A stretch of DNA of 45,664 bases from Candidatus Tepidiaquacellales bacterium OLB5 (GCA_001567545.1 LLZO01000003.1:1-45664); one strand, 5' to 3'. Numbered from the stretch's first letter, positions 27,870-37,967 are shown. Notes: generated by a model not told the origin, from the sequence alone. Numbers and translations: made by a program.

Positions 27870-29953
27870 ATGAAAAAATCAGCTCTTTTTGGCTATGTTA
27901 CCATCATCCTAACCCTGCTTTTTAATATTAATATTTATTCCAACGGAGTTTCAGTAGTAAATGCAGCGACTGGAGTTTATCTAAAACTAACTGACAGCTA
28001 TGTTCATGTTAACTGCGAAAGCCAGGTATCAATAGTAACTGCTACTCAGAAATTTTTAAATAACTTAACGGAAGACAAAAATGTCAAATATGCATTCCCG
28101 CTTCAGGATGGAGCGAGTGCTACAGGATTAAGGTGGAAAATAAACGGCATTTGGTACCAGGCTCAGATAAATCCCAGTGCGCAGGATACTGGTTTACCCG
28201 GCGGGAATATGAATGCAAATTTACGGACTCATTTAGGTTCAACACCGCTCTTTTTTACAATTCCTCAAACAGTCAAAAAAGATTCAGTACTCATTATCGA
28301 ACTTAAGTATGTTAAACTGCTTCCTTATTCATTTGGAAATGTAAATTTTTCGTATCCCAATGCATATACACTGATCCAGTCGTTGCCGCTAGCTTCACAA
28401 ATTCTTGATTTCAATCTTACATCACCAAGAACAATAGACAGTATCCGTTTATTAAGTACACACCCGGTAACAGAATTTTCTAACAATGGTAATTATGCTC
28501 ATATAAAAAGTGAGATATATGAAAGTGCAGCAACTTTGAATTATTCATTAAAGTATTCTCTTAACCTTAATCAATTGGGGCTTTATAGTTACAGTACTTT
28601 GATCCCCCAAAATCAGTTGCCTGATTCATTGGGTGGTTTTTTTACTTTTATAGCAGAGCCTGATCCTAGTGCTAATACTCAGATCATTAAAAAAAGTTTT
28701 CACATTAATAATTGACCGTTCGGGAAGCATGTCAGGCAATAAAATGATACAGGCAAAAGATGCCGCAAAATTTATTGTCAACAATCTTAATGAAGGAGAT
28801 AAATTCAACATTGTTGATTTTATGGATTATGCATATGCATTCAGGCCATACCATGTAAATTATTATCTGAATTCCAAAGATTCTGCAATTTCTTATATAA
28901 ATGCTCTGCAGGCAAATGGTTTAACTAATATTTCAGGGGCTTTCAGCCTGGCTGTTCCGCAGTTTTCTTCTGCTAATGACAGCACTGCAAATATTATCAT
29001 ATTTTTCACAGACGGACAGCCGACTGCCGGTATAACAAATACAACCCAGCTGCTTTTGCATATCAGGAATTTAATTATCAGCACAGAAACAAATATCTTT
29101 CTGTATTGTTTTGGAATTGGCTCTGATGTTAATGTACAGTTGCTTACTTTAATGGGCGCTCAGAATAACGGTTTAACAGAATTTTTGGGAAACGATGAGC
29201 TTTACAGCAGAATTACAGATTTTTTATCTCCGGATCAGGAACCCTGTTTTACTCACACCAACTATTACATTTAATCCCTCAAATGTTATTGAAGTTTATC
29301 CATCACCGCTGCCTAATCTGTATAAAGGGCAGCAGATGATCGTATCCGGAAGGTATTTACAGCCGGGTCCTGTAAACGTAACTTTAAGCGGATTTGCCTT
29401 TAACCATCCGGTTACATATCAATACAGTTTTAACAGGGTTGATAGCGCTGATTCAAGATATCAGTTTCTTACTAAGTTATGGGCTAAACAAAAAATTGAA
29501 TATCTGCTAGTTTTATATTATGCACTTAATCCAAATGACCCTGTTGCTATTGCATTAAAAAATCAAATTATTCAGATAAGTATATCTTATGGAGTACTTT
29601 CTCCATTTACAAGTTATGGCACAATTACGGGTACATCTGAAATAAATAATGAAATAACCGAAGTCTCTGAAACATATAAACTTGCCGGAAATTATCCGAA
29701 TCCATTCAACCCATCGACCAATATTAAATTAATTGTAAATAAAAATATTTTCAGAACAGCTTATATCAGAATTTACAATTCAATTGGTCAGTTAATAAAA
29801 ATTATCGAGTTCAAAATTAATGGAAAAGGTATATATGAAGTTACCTGGAACGGAGATCTTAATAACGGTCATAAAGCTGCTTCAGGAGTATATTTTTATA
29901 TTGTTGATATTGGGGATGTTTACCTGAAAAGTAAAATGGTTCTGTTAAAATAA
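27870..29953 (+). CDS. VIT-VWA secreted protein with T9SS sorting domain, two one-base frameshifts
   Basis: Raw frames break at 28715 and 29274. Removing one A from the seven-A run at 28689-28695 and one T from the six-T run at 29220-29225 gives 693 continuous residues. Order: signal peptide MKKSALFGYVTIILTLLFNI; VIT domain (VSIVTATQKFLNN, NVKYAFPLQDGASATGLRWK); VWA domain with MIDAS DRSGSMSGNK and FFTDGQPTAG; then FYLRIRNPVLLTPTITF and the sorting domain (LAGNYPNPFNPSTNIKL … SGVYFYIV … KMVLLK). VIT-VWA proteins resemble inter-alpha-trypsin inhibitor heavy chains and bind metal-dependent ligands. The ATG at 27870 has AAAGGAG nine bases upstream, one of the few clear ribosome sites here. Confidence 0.9.
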
Positions 29954-29973
29954 TCCGGTATTAATAATTTATA

Positions 29974-30008
29974 ATGCGGTTTCAGTTTTAACTGAAACCG
30001 CATTTTTA
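29974..30008. terminator. Bidirectional intrinsic terminator
   Basis: ATGCGGTTTCAGT (29974-29986) and ACTGAAACCGCAT (29991-30003) form a perfect 13-pair stem with a four-base loop, then TTTTT. It lies between convergent genes (VIT-VWA on plus, 30006 gene on minus) and can serve both. It overlaps the stop codon of the minus-strand gene. Confidence 0.92.
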
Positions 30009-30536
30009 CTTTACAGACTGCTGTTTCGAAAATTCTTCCCAGGCTTTTGGGGAAAAATAACTATATGATTCCCTGCGGTAATTTGCATAATATGCATAAC
30101 CCCATACAGGCGTATTTGGGTAATAATATAAATATCCTGTATTCAGATCCAATGTACTGGGAAACTCTGCAGCTGCAAAATGTTTTGGACAATATTGATT
30201 CAAAAAAGCTGCAAGTTCTGAAGTAATATTTTCAGTTATAACTAAGGGATAAACAACAAGCATAGCCCCAAATCCCAGGGGAGCCCCGGTTCTGTGCCTG
30301 TTTGCAAGGCTGAACATTTTATCACTGTATATACGAAGCTCATCACCGGTTGCACCTTCGGGCATGTATTTAGCGCACACATAACAGTCAACTTTTCCGA
30401 ATTTTGTAACCTCTACCCTGCTGCGTTTATATACTTTATCAGTACCTGCATCTTTATTAACATTTAATGTTTCAAAACCATAATACTTTAGCCAGCCTTC
30501 CAGCATTTGATAATATTTTTCAGATCTTTCAGACAT
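30006..30536 (-). CDS. Unrecognised protein with aromatic C-terminus
   Basis: 176 residues, no signal peptide. Starts MSERSEKYYQMLEGWLKYYG and has VYKRSRVEVTKFGKVDCYVC, ELRIYSDKMFSLANRHRTG, PLGFGAMLVVYPLVITENIT and a Tyr-rich tail (GYLYYYPNTPVWGYAYYANY). The alternating strands plus a central hydrophobic strand suggest one alpha/beta domain. It is not a family I can name. It is placed between a lipase-like lipoprotein upstream (80 bases) and the terminator; co-transcription with the lipase is possible. Confidence 0.7.
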   Translation of the reverse strand: MSERSEKYYQMLEGWLKYYGFETLNVNKDAGTDKVYKRSRVEVTKFGKVDCYVCAKYMPEGATGDELRIYSDKMFSLANRHRTGAPLGFGAMLVVYPLVITENITSELAAFLNQYCPKHFAAAEFPSTLDLNTGYLYYYPNTPVWGYAYYANYRRESYSYFSPKAWEEFSKQQSVK

Positions 30537-30615
30537 ATCAGTAATTTGTTAGTTTTTCAAAAATAGCTAAAATTCATTATCCTTAAAATGAAAAACATTA
30601 CATTATTCTGCAATG

Positions 30616-31677
30616 TCATCGATTTCTGATCCAAATAATTGTATCTGCATTCAGCAGCCTTAAATATGTATTTGAAGCATGTTCAAATCCTACCCAGCAA
30701 AAATATGTGCTGTCTTCGCCCGGTGAGCCGCAATTTACAGGGTCAAAAGAACCCAGTGGCTGTTTTGTTTCTACATGTTTATAAATTATGCTGTCCTTTA
30801 AATAGTCATGAGCAGTCTGGATAACTGCAGCTACCAACGGCGGTACTGTAGTGGGAATATTTTCAGATATTATATTCGGCAAACCTGCCCAGGCATAAGG
30901 TACAACATCCCTGGTATTTACACACCTGTGAGACTGGCTTCCTGTAACAAGCATTTGAGAATGATAAGAATTAACAAAATTTGTATTTCCAACAGTGGGG
31001 GCTGCAAATGTATATGTTTCAAGCTTAAAACTTGCTGTAAAACCCAAATCAAGAAACCATTTTGTTATTAGTGTCGCCATAGCTCCTCCAAGAGAGTGAC
31101 CCGTTATAAACATCTTTTGCTTTGGGGCATTAAGTGTAGTTAAATATGACTGTAAACCCATCAAAGTTACAGGGTCAGTTGTATTGAGCAAAGTATCCAA
31201 ACCTTTGTAGGAACCCAGAGCAATTGAATCCCCGTTTCCGGAAAAAGGCCATTTTTCCATATCCCATACTTCAATATCTTCTACAATATTGGCAAAGTTA
31301 AATACAGTCCCCCTGACACAAATAGCGTATTGGAGAGAATCTCCGGTAGAATCAACTGCCATATAAACCAGGTTATTTCCTGTTGGACTTATTCCCGGTC
31401 CCCAGCAAATTTTCCAGTTACCACCCGTAGCATAATTTGAGTCAGCAAGCTGAATATTGATTGAGTCCCTTATCTGAAGGGCATTAGTGCTGCCTTCGGC
31501 TACGTAGCATAAAGCTGAAAGTGTCATCATCACCCCGGCTTCGTTTTGGTCATAACCTCCGAACATAGGTGTATTAATACCGCCAATTACAGTTGTTTCA
31601 TCTCCGCAGCCGGAATATTGATATGAAATAAAAATTACAGTAATTGAAAAGAAAGCTGCCTTTAAAATATTTGACAT
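30616..31677 (-). CDS. Class 3 lipase-like lipoprotein
   Basis: 353 residues. Lipoprotein signal with lipobox YSGC at about residue 24 (FISYQYSGCGDETT). The alpha/beta-hydrolase nucleophile elbow is MFITGHSLGGAMATLITKWF (GxSxG, catalytic serine). The conserved aspartate follows in CVNTRDVVPYAW, and a histidine near the end (FEHASNTYL) or AHDYL could complete the triad. Class 3 lipases split triacylglycerol esters. The true substrate is unknown. The protein would sit on a membrane facing the periplasm or outside. It lies downstream of the Ycf48-like gene on the same strand with an intervening terminator-like hairpin. Confidence 0.88.
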   Translation of the reverse strand: MSNILKAAFFSITVIFISYQYSGCGDETTVIGGINTPMFGGYDQNEAGVMMTLSALCYVAEGSTNALQIRDSINIQLADSNYATGGNWKICWGPGISPTGNNLVYMAVDSTGDSLQYAICVRGTVFNFANIVEDIEVWDMEKWPFSGNGDSIALGSYKGLDTLLNTTDPVTLMGLQSYLTTLNAPKQKMFITGHSLGGAMATLITKWFLDLGFTASFKLETYTFAAPTVGNTNFVNSYHSQMLVTGSQSHRCVNTRDVVPYAWAGLPNIISENIPTTVPPLVAAVIQTAHDYLKDSIIYKHVETKQPLGSFDPVNCGSPGEDSTYFCWVGFEHASNTYLRLLNADTIIWIRNR

Positions 31678-31758
31678 TAAATTTTTATTTAAATTTTTTG
31701 ATGGATGAATAAAAAATATTATAAAAATATTTCAGATAAATCAGATTTAAGTATAAAC

Positions 31759-31803
31759 AAAAGGCTGTCATTCTACGGAGGTACGAGAATGTCAGCCTTT
31801 TCT
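31759..31803 (-). terminator. Imperfect intrinsic terminator after the Ycf48-like gene
   Basis: AAAAGGCTGTCATTCT (31759-31774) pairs with AGAATGTCAGCCTTTT (31786-31801) apart from one mismatched pair, with an 11-base loop. On the minus strand the stem ends in a U-rich tail (CCUUUUGUUUAU). It lies between two minus-strand genes. Confidence 0.8.
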
Positions 31804-31840
31804 AAAGGAGGAGAAAATTCAGGAAAAATCCAGCATGATG

Positions 31841-33718
31841 TTATTTCACCAATATCATTTTTTTGGTATCGGTAAACTCTGAAGTAATTATTTTATAAAA
31901 ATAAATTCCGCTGGAATATTTAACAGCATTCCAGTCCAGCTTATACGAGCCGGCATTAAGCTGGCTGTTTACCAGCACTTCTACTTCCCTGCCTAACATA
32001 TCATAAACAGCAACTTTTACCATCGTATTTTTCGGCAGATCCAAATCTATCTTTGTCGCAGGATTGAATGGATTCGGATAATTCTGGCTGATTGAATAAG
32101 TTTTGGGAATTAAACCGGAAATTGGTTCAATACCGATAACATTGATGCCTGTCATATAAAAATTGATTGTGTCCGGGCTGACACTACCTACAACAACGTT
32201 CTTTTCTGCCTGCCAGTAACCAAACCTGTCACAAATAACCCTGTATGTACCCTGAGATAAATTATTTATATCATACGGGCCGCCGCTTCTGGATATACTG
32301 AATCCCTTGAATTCGTTCCCGTTCATAGCATATACAATTGCGTTCTGCAGCCCGCCTGTTTGAGGAGGAGCCACATAAACACCACCGCTGATAAATGAAT
32401 TACCGCCGGAACCGGTTATAGGATATACATTGAAATTAATATTAAAGATATTATTGTTTGTGTATAAAGTTCTTGATAATACCCAGCTTATTGTACTTGT
32501 TGAAGTTCCTCCATAATAAGTTGGTACAAATGCCGGAGGCATTGCATTTTCATCTTCATCATCCGGATATGCCATAATATCCACACTATCAATGTGCAGA
32601 TTCCTTAGTATATAATCACCGTTAGGCTGGATTGAAGCAGTATCCAGAACAATCACAGCATTTTGCTGCGGGTCATACTTTAATGCCTTTACCATACCGC
32701 TGCTTACAGGAGAACCGCCCGGATATGTAACTTTGCCTGATACAGCAAAAGGAGGACCAAATACACCTCCATTAAGTGTTTTCTGTACTGAACCTGCTGA
32801 ACCGACTGTATACCCCAGGTTGTTTCCAAGAAAGAAAACTGAATTCAGATCTTTTTCTGTACTAGATACCTGTGAATTCCAGATTGATCCGCCGTTTGTG
32901 GTTTTAAGGATGATCCCGTCTTCACCAACTGTATACCCGGTATATGAATCATGAAAATGTACTGAATTCAAATCCTTATTCACAATTCCCTGCTGAACCC
33001 AGGTTTCACCGCCATTGGTCGATTTATATATCACCCCTGAAGAGCCGTATTCATAACCGCCAACTGCATAACCTACAGCATCATTCGGGAAATGTATGCT
33101 TCTGAAATCAATATCAGCTGATTGAGGTGATACTTCGTACCATGAATTACCGCCGTTAATGGTCTTGTAAATTACACCGCTGTATGGCTCAGTCATTTTT
33201 CCGCCTGCAATAAAACCGGTTATGGGATTTCGGAAGTTAACAGAATTGAACTTATTCCCATACATGCTTACAAACTGAAGCTCCCAGTTGCTTCCGGCAT
33301 TAGTAGTTTTAACAATTTTGCTGTTATAACCAACTGCAAACCCGGTGTTAAGGTCTGCAAAATTAACAGCAAGCAAAGCGGATTGATTCAAATCCAACCA
33401 GCTTATTCCGCCATCTGTTGTTTTAAAAACCGTACCTTCACAAATATAACCGGTAGTAATTGTTGAAAAGTGTATTGATGAGCCGCTGAATGCATTGGAA
33501 ATTACAAGCCAGTTTGTACCGCCATTCATTGTTTTAAGGATAATTCCATTGCCTGACATAAAGCCGGTATTGACGTTAACAAAGAATACGGACTTCAATA
33601 CGTTTTCTGTGCCTGATTGTAAAGGATACCAGCCATTTTGAGAAATGAGGCGGCCGGGCATAACAAACAAAACACATATAATCCAAATGAATATAATATG
33701 TATGTTTTTATTTTTCAT
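31841..33718 (-). CDS. Ycf48-like beta-propeller protein with T9SS sorting domain
   Basis: 625 residues. Signal peptide MKNKNIHIIFIWIICVLFVM. Seven or so blades of about 45 residues repeat the pattern VFFVNVNTGFMSGN…ILKTMNGGTNW (Ycf48/BNR type), up to residue about 325. There follows a carboxypeptidase-like beta-sandwich region with FAVSGKVTYPGGSPVSSGM and SFISGGVYVAP, and the sorting domain (ISQNYPNPFNPATKIDLDLP, SGIYFYKI, KKMILVK). The propeller of the plant and cyanobacterial Ycf48 is for photosystem assembly. Here it is only a structural relative, and the protein is probably a surface or secreted adhesin-like cargo. Confidence 0.93.
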   Translation of the reverse strand: MKNKNIHIIFIWIICVLFVMPGRLISQNGWYPLQSGTENVLKSVFFVNVNTGFMSGNGIILKTMNGGTNWLVISNAFSGSSIHFSTITTGYICEGTVFKTTDGGISWLDLNQSALLAVNFADLNTGFAVGYNSKIVKTTNAGSNWELQFVSMYGNKFNSVNFRNPITGFIAGGKMTEPYSGVIYKTINGGNSWYEVSPQSADIDFRSIHFPNDAVGYAVGGYEYGSSGVIYKSTNGGETWVQQGIVNKDLNSVHFHDSYTGYTVGEDGIILKTTNGGSIWNSQVSSTEKDLNSVFFLGNNLGYTVGSAGSVQKTLNGGVFGPPFAVSGKVTYPGGSPVSSGMVKALKYDPQQNAVIVLDTASIQPNGDYILRNLHIDSVDIMAYPDDEDENAMPPAFVPTYYGGTSTSTISWVLSRTLYTNNNIFNINFNVYPITGSGGNSFISGGVYVAPPQTGGLQNAIVYAMNGNEFKGFSISRSGGPYDINNLSQGTYRVICDRFGYWQAEKNVVVGSVSPDTINFYMTGINVIGIEPISGLIPKTYSISQNYPNPFNPATKIDLDLPKNTMVKVAVYDMLGREVEVLVNSQLNAGSYKLDWNAVKYSSGIYFYKIITSEFTDTKKMILVK

Positions 33719-33924
33719 TTTTTCCTCAATTATAAAATTCTGGTAAAAACTGGTAGTATGGATTTAATATCTATAACTACCCATTCATACGTAATTTAAC
33801 AGTAATTTACAAAAATAAAAGCACAAAAATAAATATCACCGGTTAAACTAACTGCAAACCACTTAAACTGATAAAAAGCATTAAAATACTCTAAAATTCA
33901 AAGTTTTTCAAAGATTTTCTGATT

Positions 33925-34005
33925 TCAAATAATCAACAATAATAAAATGAATATAAAAAACAGGCTGATTATCCCGCTCAATGAAAATTTAATTTTAAAT
34001 TCCAT
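33925..34005 (-). CDS. Candidate 26-residue single-membrane-span peptide
   Basis: A short minus-strand frame, ATG at 34005-34003 and TGA at 33927-33925, starts 7 bases after the stop of the corrected TrmB-type gene. It encodes a charged start (MEFKIKFSLSG) followed by a continuous hydrophobic run (IISLFFIFILLLLII) ending at the stop. The shape is that of many small membrane proteins, and the spacing suggests co-translation with the regulator. It is far below the length at which chance can be dismissed. Confidence 0.4.
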   Translation of the reverse strand: MEFKIKFSLSGIISLFFIFILLLLII

Positions 34006-34012
34006 GGCTGTA

Positions 34013-34841
34013 TTATTTAATTTTAATAAATTCTTCCAAAGTTGATGCTTTCTCCCAGTATGTATTGAACAAGTCTTTCATATGCCCTGCATAATCTGAA
34101 TTTTTTATGATAAGATCTGCCTGTTTATGTTTCGGAACGTTTTTTATCTGCCGATAGATTTATAAAAACATTTTCTGTATCAAAAATTGAAACATTTGGT
34201 ATTTTAAAATCAGCAAGTTTTACTTTTTCACCGCCTTTTTGAAATAATTCACATGCTGCTATCAATTCATCGTTCAGATCTTTATCTCCGTTGACCTGGT
34301 AAATGGATCTTATTATACCGCCTTTTTTAATGAAGTTCTGCGCATCCCGGCTAAGTTCTTCAACTACAACCCTTCTTGGGCTGTACATACCCAGTATCTC
34401 TGACTTTGAAGCCAATACAAGCTCCATATACCTGGCTACGCGGTGTTTGTTGAAGCCCCGGATAAGCTGTATGTTTTTATCCGGTGTATCTGTTTTTGCA
34501 GATTCACTTTTATAGATCTGCTGAAGCTCTCCGAATGTTTCATTCAAGCTGGAAAGCTTGCTGTTAAAACTTTTTTTATAATCGCTGATAATTTTATCAA
34601 GAATTATCGCAGGGTCTATTATCTGGTAGTTAAGAATTGTATTGGTCTCAATTTCGTTGCAATATCCTTTATCAACAAATGATTTCAGAATATCATATAT
34701 CGAGTTCCTTATGATCTTCGCATCTTTGGCAATTTCTGATGCACTCATAGGGTTACCGCTTAGCAGTACTAAAAGTACTTTGGATTCATATTCCTTGAAC
34801 CCGAGCGACTTAAGTTTTTCTATTAAAAATTCCTTATTCAA
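34013..34841 (-). CDS. TrmB-family transcriptional regulator, frameshifted near its C-terminus
   Basis: N-terminal winged helix of the TrmB type: LKSLGFKEYESKVLLVLLSG, then MSASEIAKDAKIIRNSIYDI and VDKGYCNEIE. A coiled-coil-like linker (KSFNSKLSSLNETFGELQQI) joins a C-terminal domain (NIQLIRGFNKHRVARYMELV, SEILGMYSPRRVVVEELSRD). The raw frame ends at 34125 (KKRSET). Removing one base from the six-T run at 34140-34145 changes this to DKNVPKHKQADLIIKNSD and continues to GHMKDLFNTYW … EEFIKIK, 275 residues in all. TrmB regulators are mostly archaeal sugar-transport regulators; the effector here is unknown. It lies next to a candidate structured RNA, which is upstream of its start. Confidence 0.87.
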
Positions 34842-34924
34842 TATTGCTGTAGTTTAAAGCTACTGCAATATAAAATATATTTAAACTATTGTCAAGTCCT
34901 ATAATTAACTGGTTCGGTTAATTA

Positions 34925-34953
34925 AAAAAGCAGCCATAAGTTGGCTGCTTTTT
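34925..34953. terminator. Intrinsic terminator hairpin beside the TrmB gene
   Basis: AAAAAGCAGCCA (34925-34936) and TGGCTGCTTTTT (34942-34953) form a perfect 12-pair stem with a five-base loop. U tracts are present on both strands, longer on the minus strand. It would end a minus-strand transcript coming from about 35.2 kb, before the TrmB gene at 34841. Confidence 0.85.
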
Positions 34954-35190
34954 ATAAATAGCTAGGTCTAACAGAGGGCGATAAATACTTAGCGCAGCTT
35001 CCCTAACTGCAGTGATCACAATTGTTTCTCCCGCCCTTCAGAAGAGATCAATGAATCAAGACAGAGGCTGCTGCGCTTTATAATCTAAACAAAATTCAGA
35101 TGCTAATAAGTTCAAACCGGGGTTAATGCAGATCCATTATATTACCTCCGTTGACGCCTTTGGAACTTGACGTTAACCCCGGCAACAACA
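34925..35190 (-). ncRNA. Candidate structured non-coding RNA, family not recognised
   Basis: No open frame covers this region, yet it has several strong pairings. CCGGGGTTAA (35117-35126) and TTAACCCCGG (35173-35182) form a 10-pair stem. AGCGCAGC (34991-34998) and GCTGCGCT (35070-35077) form an 8-pair stem. CGCCCT in its loop (35032-35037) is complementary to AGGGCG outside it (34975-34980), which would be a pseudoknot. The region is richer in G+C than the flanks and ends on the minus strand at an intrinsic terminator. Not tmRNA, SRP RNA or RNase P by their signature sequences. Could be 6S-like, a riboswitch-like leader or an unknown RNA. Strand assigned only from the terminator. Confidence 0.5.
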
Positions 35191-35593
35191 CCAGCAAGAG
35201 CTTTTAAAGTACCTTTTATATATGCTTAAACACTTAAAGAACAATTTAAATTTCTCAGGTAAAAATAGTTTATAATTCAATAAATGCCAAAGATTTTTTA
35301 AATTGTTTGTTAAAAGCTGTTTTTTATTATTTTTTGGTAATTATGATTAATAAATGCTGAATTTTAAATTTTTTTAATAATATTATATGACAATAATCCT
35401 GTTTTGTTAAACAGATAAAATTTAAATTTATGTAAAATACTGTTTAGGCATAGATTTTTAAATGGTTTTGTTGAAACAAATTTTCAATATTATGAAGTTA
35501 TTTAATTAAATTTTTGTCTATTTATTAAAACCAAGGCTTTAAAAGTTATAATCAAACATTTAAAAAATTAAATTTTAAATTAACCATTAAAAA
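35191..35593. other. AT-rich spacer, no gene seen
   Basis: About 400 bases of very AT-rich sequence between the structured region and the next plus-strand gene. It probably contains promoters for both, but no box is convincing. No repeat seen. Confidence 0.5.
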
Positions 35594-37027
35594 ATGCGGG
35601 AATCAAAGCTAACAGAAATGGTAAAAGGCATAAGCCCGGCTGAATTCAGAAAATTCGGTGAATTCCTGAACTCCCCCTACCATAATAAAAGCAGAAAAAT
35701 AATCCAGCTGTATGAATTGATCAACTTTAATTATGATGAGTTTGATGCCAATGTAATTACAAACGAAAAAATCGCCAAAGCTATTTTCAGCGGTGAAGGT
35801 GATAAAGATCAGAATGTAAGAACACTTATCAGCAGCTTTACAGCGCTGCTTGAGGAATTCCTTATTATCGAAGAGCTGAATCAGAATCCGCTGCACGGCA
35901 AAACTTTCCTGCTGAAATCCCTGAGGGACAGGAACATTCTTAAAACCTTCGACATGGTTTCAAAAGAAATAACTGATATACAAAAAAAAGATTTCAACAG
36001 GAACACTGATTATTATTACAACGAGTTTTCCTTTAAAGAAACATGGCTTAATTACCACGGCGAAGATCTTGACATGGACCTTGATAAAAGCTACCAGGAA
36101 ATGAGCAATAACGCTGATTATCTTTTTATTGTCACTAAGCTTAAAATTCTTAATACTGTTATAAGCAGGAAAATACTTTCCGGCATTACGGTTTACAAAC
36201 AATACTGGGCAGTTGAAAATATACTGAAATATATCGAAAAGAATATTGATGACATCGAGACAAATCACCCGATAATTTATTCAGAATACAAAATACTTAT
36301 GATGGTGCTTGAACCCGACAGGGTTAAACATTTCCACGATCTTGAAAAACATGTATTCAACAACATATCTAAATATAACGAAGAAGAGCTTGAACAGGTT
36401 TATTATTCATTAAGCAATTTCTGCGTGAATAAAATTGCGCTGGGAGAAGATAAATTCATACACGAACTTTACAAGATACATTCCAATTTCGAAAAAACCG
36501 GCTTTTACTCTAAGAATAAGAACCTGCAGTATACTGATTTTATCGGGGTAATTATCTGCGGATTAAACATAAAGAATATTTCATGGGTTAAACATTTCTT
36601 TGAAACATACAAAGGCAATATTGCAAACGAAGTAAAACGCGATACCATAAATTTATCATCTGCCCTAATTGCGTTCCATGAAAAGAAATATAAGGATTGT
36701 ATCGGATATTTAAGCAAAGTAGGTTATAAATTCACTTATTTTTACCTCAAGTCAAAAGAAACACTTATTAAATCATATTATGAGCTTGATGAAATAGAAT
36801 CACTTGAATCTGTTATTGATGCAACCAAACATTATCTCAAAAGGCATAAAGAGCTGCTGTCAATCCATTATGACAGGTACATACTTTTCCTTAATTATGT
36901 AACCAATCTCACAAAACTTGATAAAAAACAAAAAGCGGAGCTTAAGATACTGATGAAGAAGCTGGATGAGAACAGGACCACCATTGCAAGGGAGTGGCTG
37001 ATCGAAAAAATCATTGAAATGAAATAA
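35594..37027 (+). CDS. Bacteroidota-type conserved helical protein of unknown function
   Basis: 477 residues, no signal peptide, almost entirely alpha-helical. The N-terminal ISPAEFRKFGEFLNSPYHNK is a signature I associate with conserved hypothetical proteins of Bacteroidota and relatives, in which SPY(F/H)NK and a nearby L-F-E/L-Y-E segment recur. The rest (ELEQVYYSLSNFCVNKIALG, DCIGYLSKVGYKFTYFYLKS) resembles degenerate TPR-like helical repeats. It may be a cytoplasmic scaffold; no catalytic site seen. Adjacent fmt is convergent, 10 bases away. Confidence 0.85.
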   Translation: MRESKLTEMVKGISPAEFRKFGEFLNSPYHNKSRKIIQLYELINFNYDEFDANVITNEKIAKAIFSGEGDKDQNVRTLISSFTALLEEFLIIEELNQNPLHGKTFLLKSLRDRNILKTFDMVSKEITDIQKKDFNRNTDYYYNEFSFKETWLNYHGEDLDMDLDKSYQEMSNNADYLFIVTKLKILNTVISRKILSGITVYKQYWAVENILKYIEKNIDDIETNHPIIYSEYKILMMVLEPDRVKHFHDLEKHVFNNISKYNEEELEQVYYSLSNFCVNKIALGEDKFIHELYKIHSNFEKTGFYSKNKNLQYTDFIGVIICGLNIKNISWVKHFFETYKGNIANEVKRDTINLSSALIAFHEKKYKDCIGYLSKVGYKFTYFYLKSKETLIKSYYELDEIESLESVIDATKHYLKRHKELLSIHYDRYILFLNYVTNLTKLDKKQKAELKILMKKLDENRTTIAREWLIEKIIEMK

Positions 37028-37037
37028 TCAGGTTTTT

Positions 37038-37967
37038 TTATCCCCTGAACTTTTTGAACATATCACTGTGGCCGTTCAGGAATTCATGAGCCTGCATTTT
37101 CTTTTTTCCTTCAAGCTGAAGCTCGGTTATTTCAAGGAATTCATTGAGCGTGGACACATAAAGTTTTCCATCTTTTATAAAAAACCTGCCCGGACCTTTA
37201 AGGCTATCCCACCTTGATTTAACCGTCTTAAGGATCTTTAAATTTTTACCTTTATAAACAGTAAAAGCTCCGGGATAAGGCGAAAGTCCCCTTATAAAAT
37301 CATATACTTCATCAACAGAACTTTCAAAATTAATTTCGCAATCCTTCCTGAAGATCTTTGGCGCCAAAGAAGCCTCGCTGTTTTTTTGTTTTATTTCGGG
37401 AGTATCTTTACCGTATTGTTCGATCAGAGAAACTGTTTCCATTACAGCCTGCGCTCCAAGAATTTTTAATTTATCATGAAGCGTACCCGCTGTATCATCT
37501 GATGAAATATCTATTGCTTTTTGCAGGATTATATTTCCCGTATCAACTTTTTCCTGCAGGAAAAATGTAGTAACCCCTGTTTCCCGTTCACCATTCATAA
37601 TAGCGTGGTTTATAGGGGCAGCGCCCCTGTATTTAGGGAGAAGCGATGCATGTAGGTTTATGGAACCGAATTCCGGGATTTTAAATATATTTTTTGGCAG
37701 AATTCTGAAAGCAACTACTACAATAAGCTCGGGTGAAAGCTCCTTTAATTCATTTACAAATTCAGGGTCTTTAAGGCTTACAGGCTGCAGAATATTCAGT
37801 GAATGCCCTGCTGCAAATTTTTTAACGTCGCTTTGGCTTAACACCTGTCCCCTGCCTTTAGGCTTATCCGGAACAGTTACAACTGCTGAAAAATTGTGAT
37901 GCGAATTCAGAAGGATCTCAAGTGAAGGCACGGCAAATTCAGGTGTGCCCATAAAAATGATGTTCAT
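37038..37967 (-). CDS. fmt: Methionyl-tRNA formyltransferase
   Basis: Formylates Met-tRNA for translation initiation, using 10-formyltetrahydrofolate. 309 residues, normal length. MNIIFMGTPEFAVPSLEILL, then the catalytic region FGSINLHASLLPKYRGAAPI (NxH … SxLPxxRGxxP) and NHAIMNGERETGVTTFFLQE, then KVDTGNI. The C-terminal OB-fold part has FIRGLSPYPGAFTVYKGK. It overlaps the end of def by four bases (ATGA), and the two gene products act on the same formyl-methionine cycle. Confidence 0.97.
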   Translation of the reverse strand: MNIIFMGTPEFAVPSLEILLNSHHNFSAVVTVPDKPKGRGQVLSQSDVKKFAAGHSLNILQPVSLKDPEFVNELKELSPELIVVVAFRILPKNIFKIPEFGSINLHASLLPKYRGAAPINHAIMNGERETGVTTFFLQEKVDTGNIILQKAIDISSDDTAGTLHDKLKILGAQAVMETVSLIEQYGKDTPEIKQKNSEASLAPKIFRKDCEINFESSVDEVYDFIRGLSPYPGAFTVYKGKNLKILKTVKSRWDSLKGPGRFFIKDGKLYVSTLNEFLEITELQLEGKKKMQAHEFLNGHSDMFKKFRG

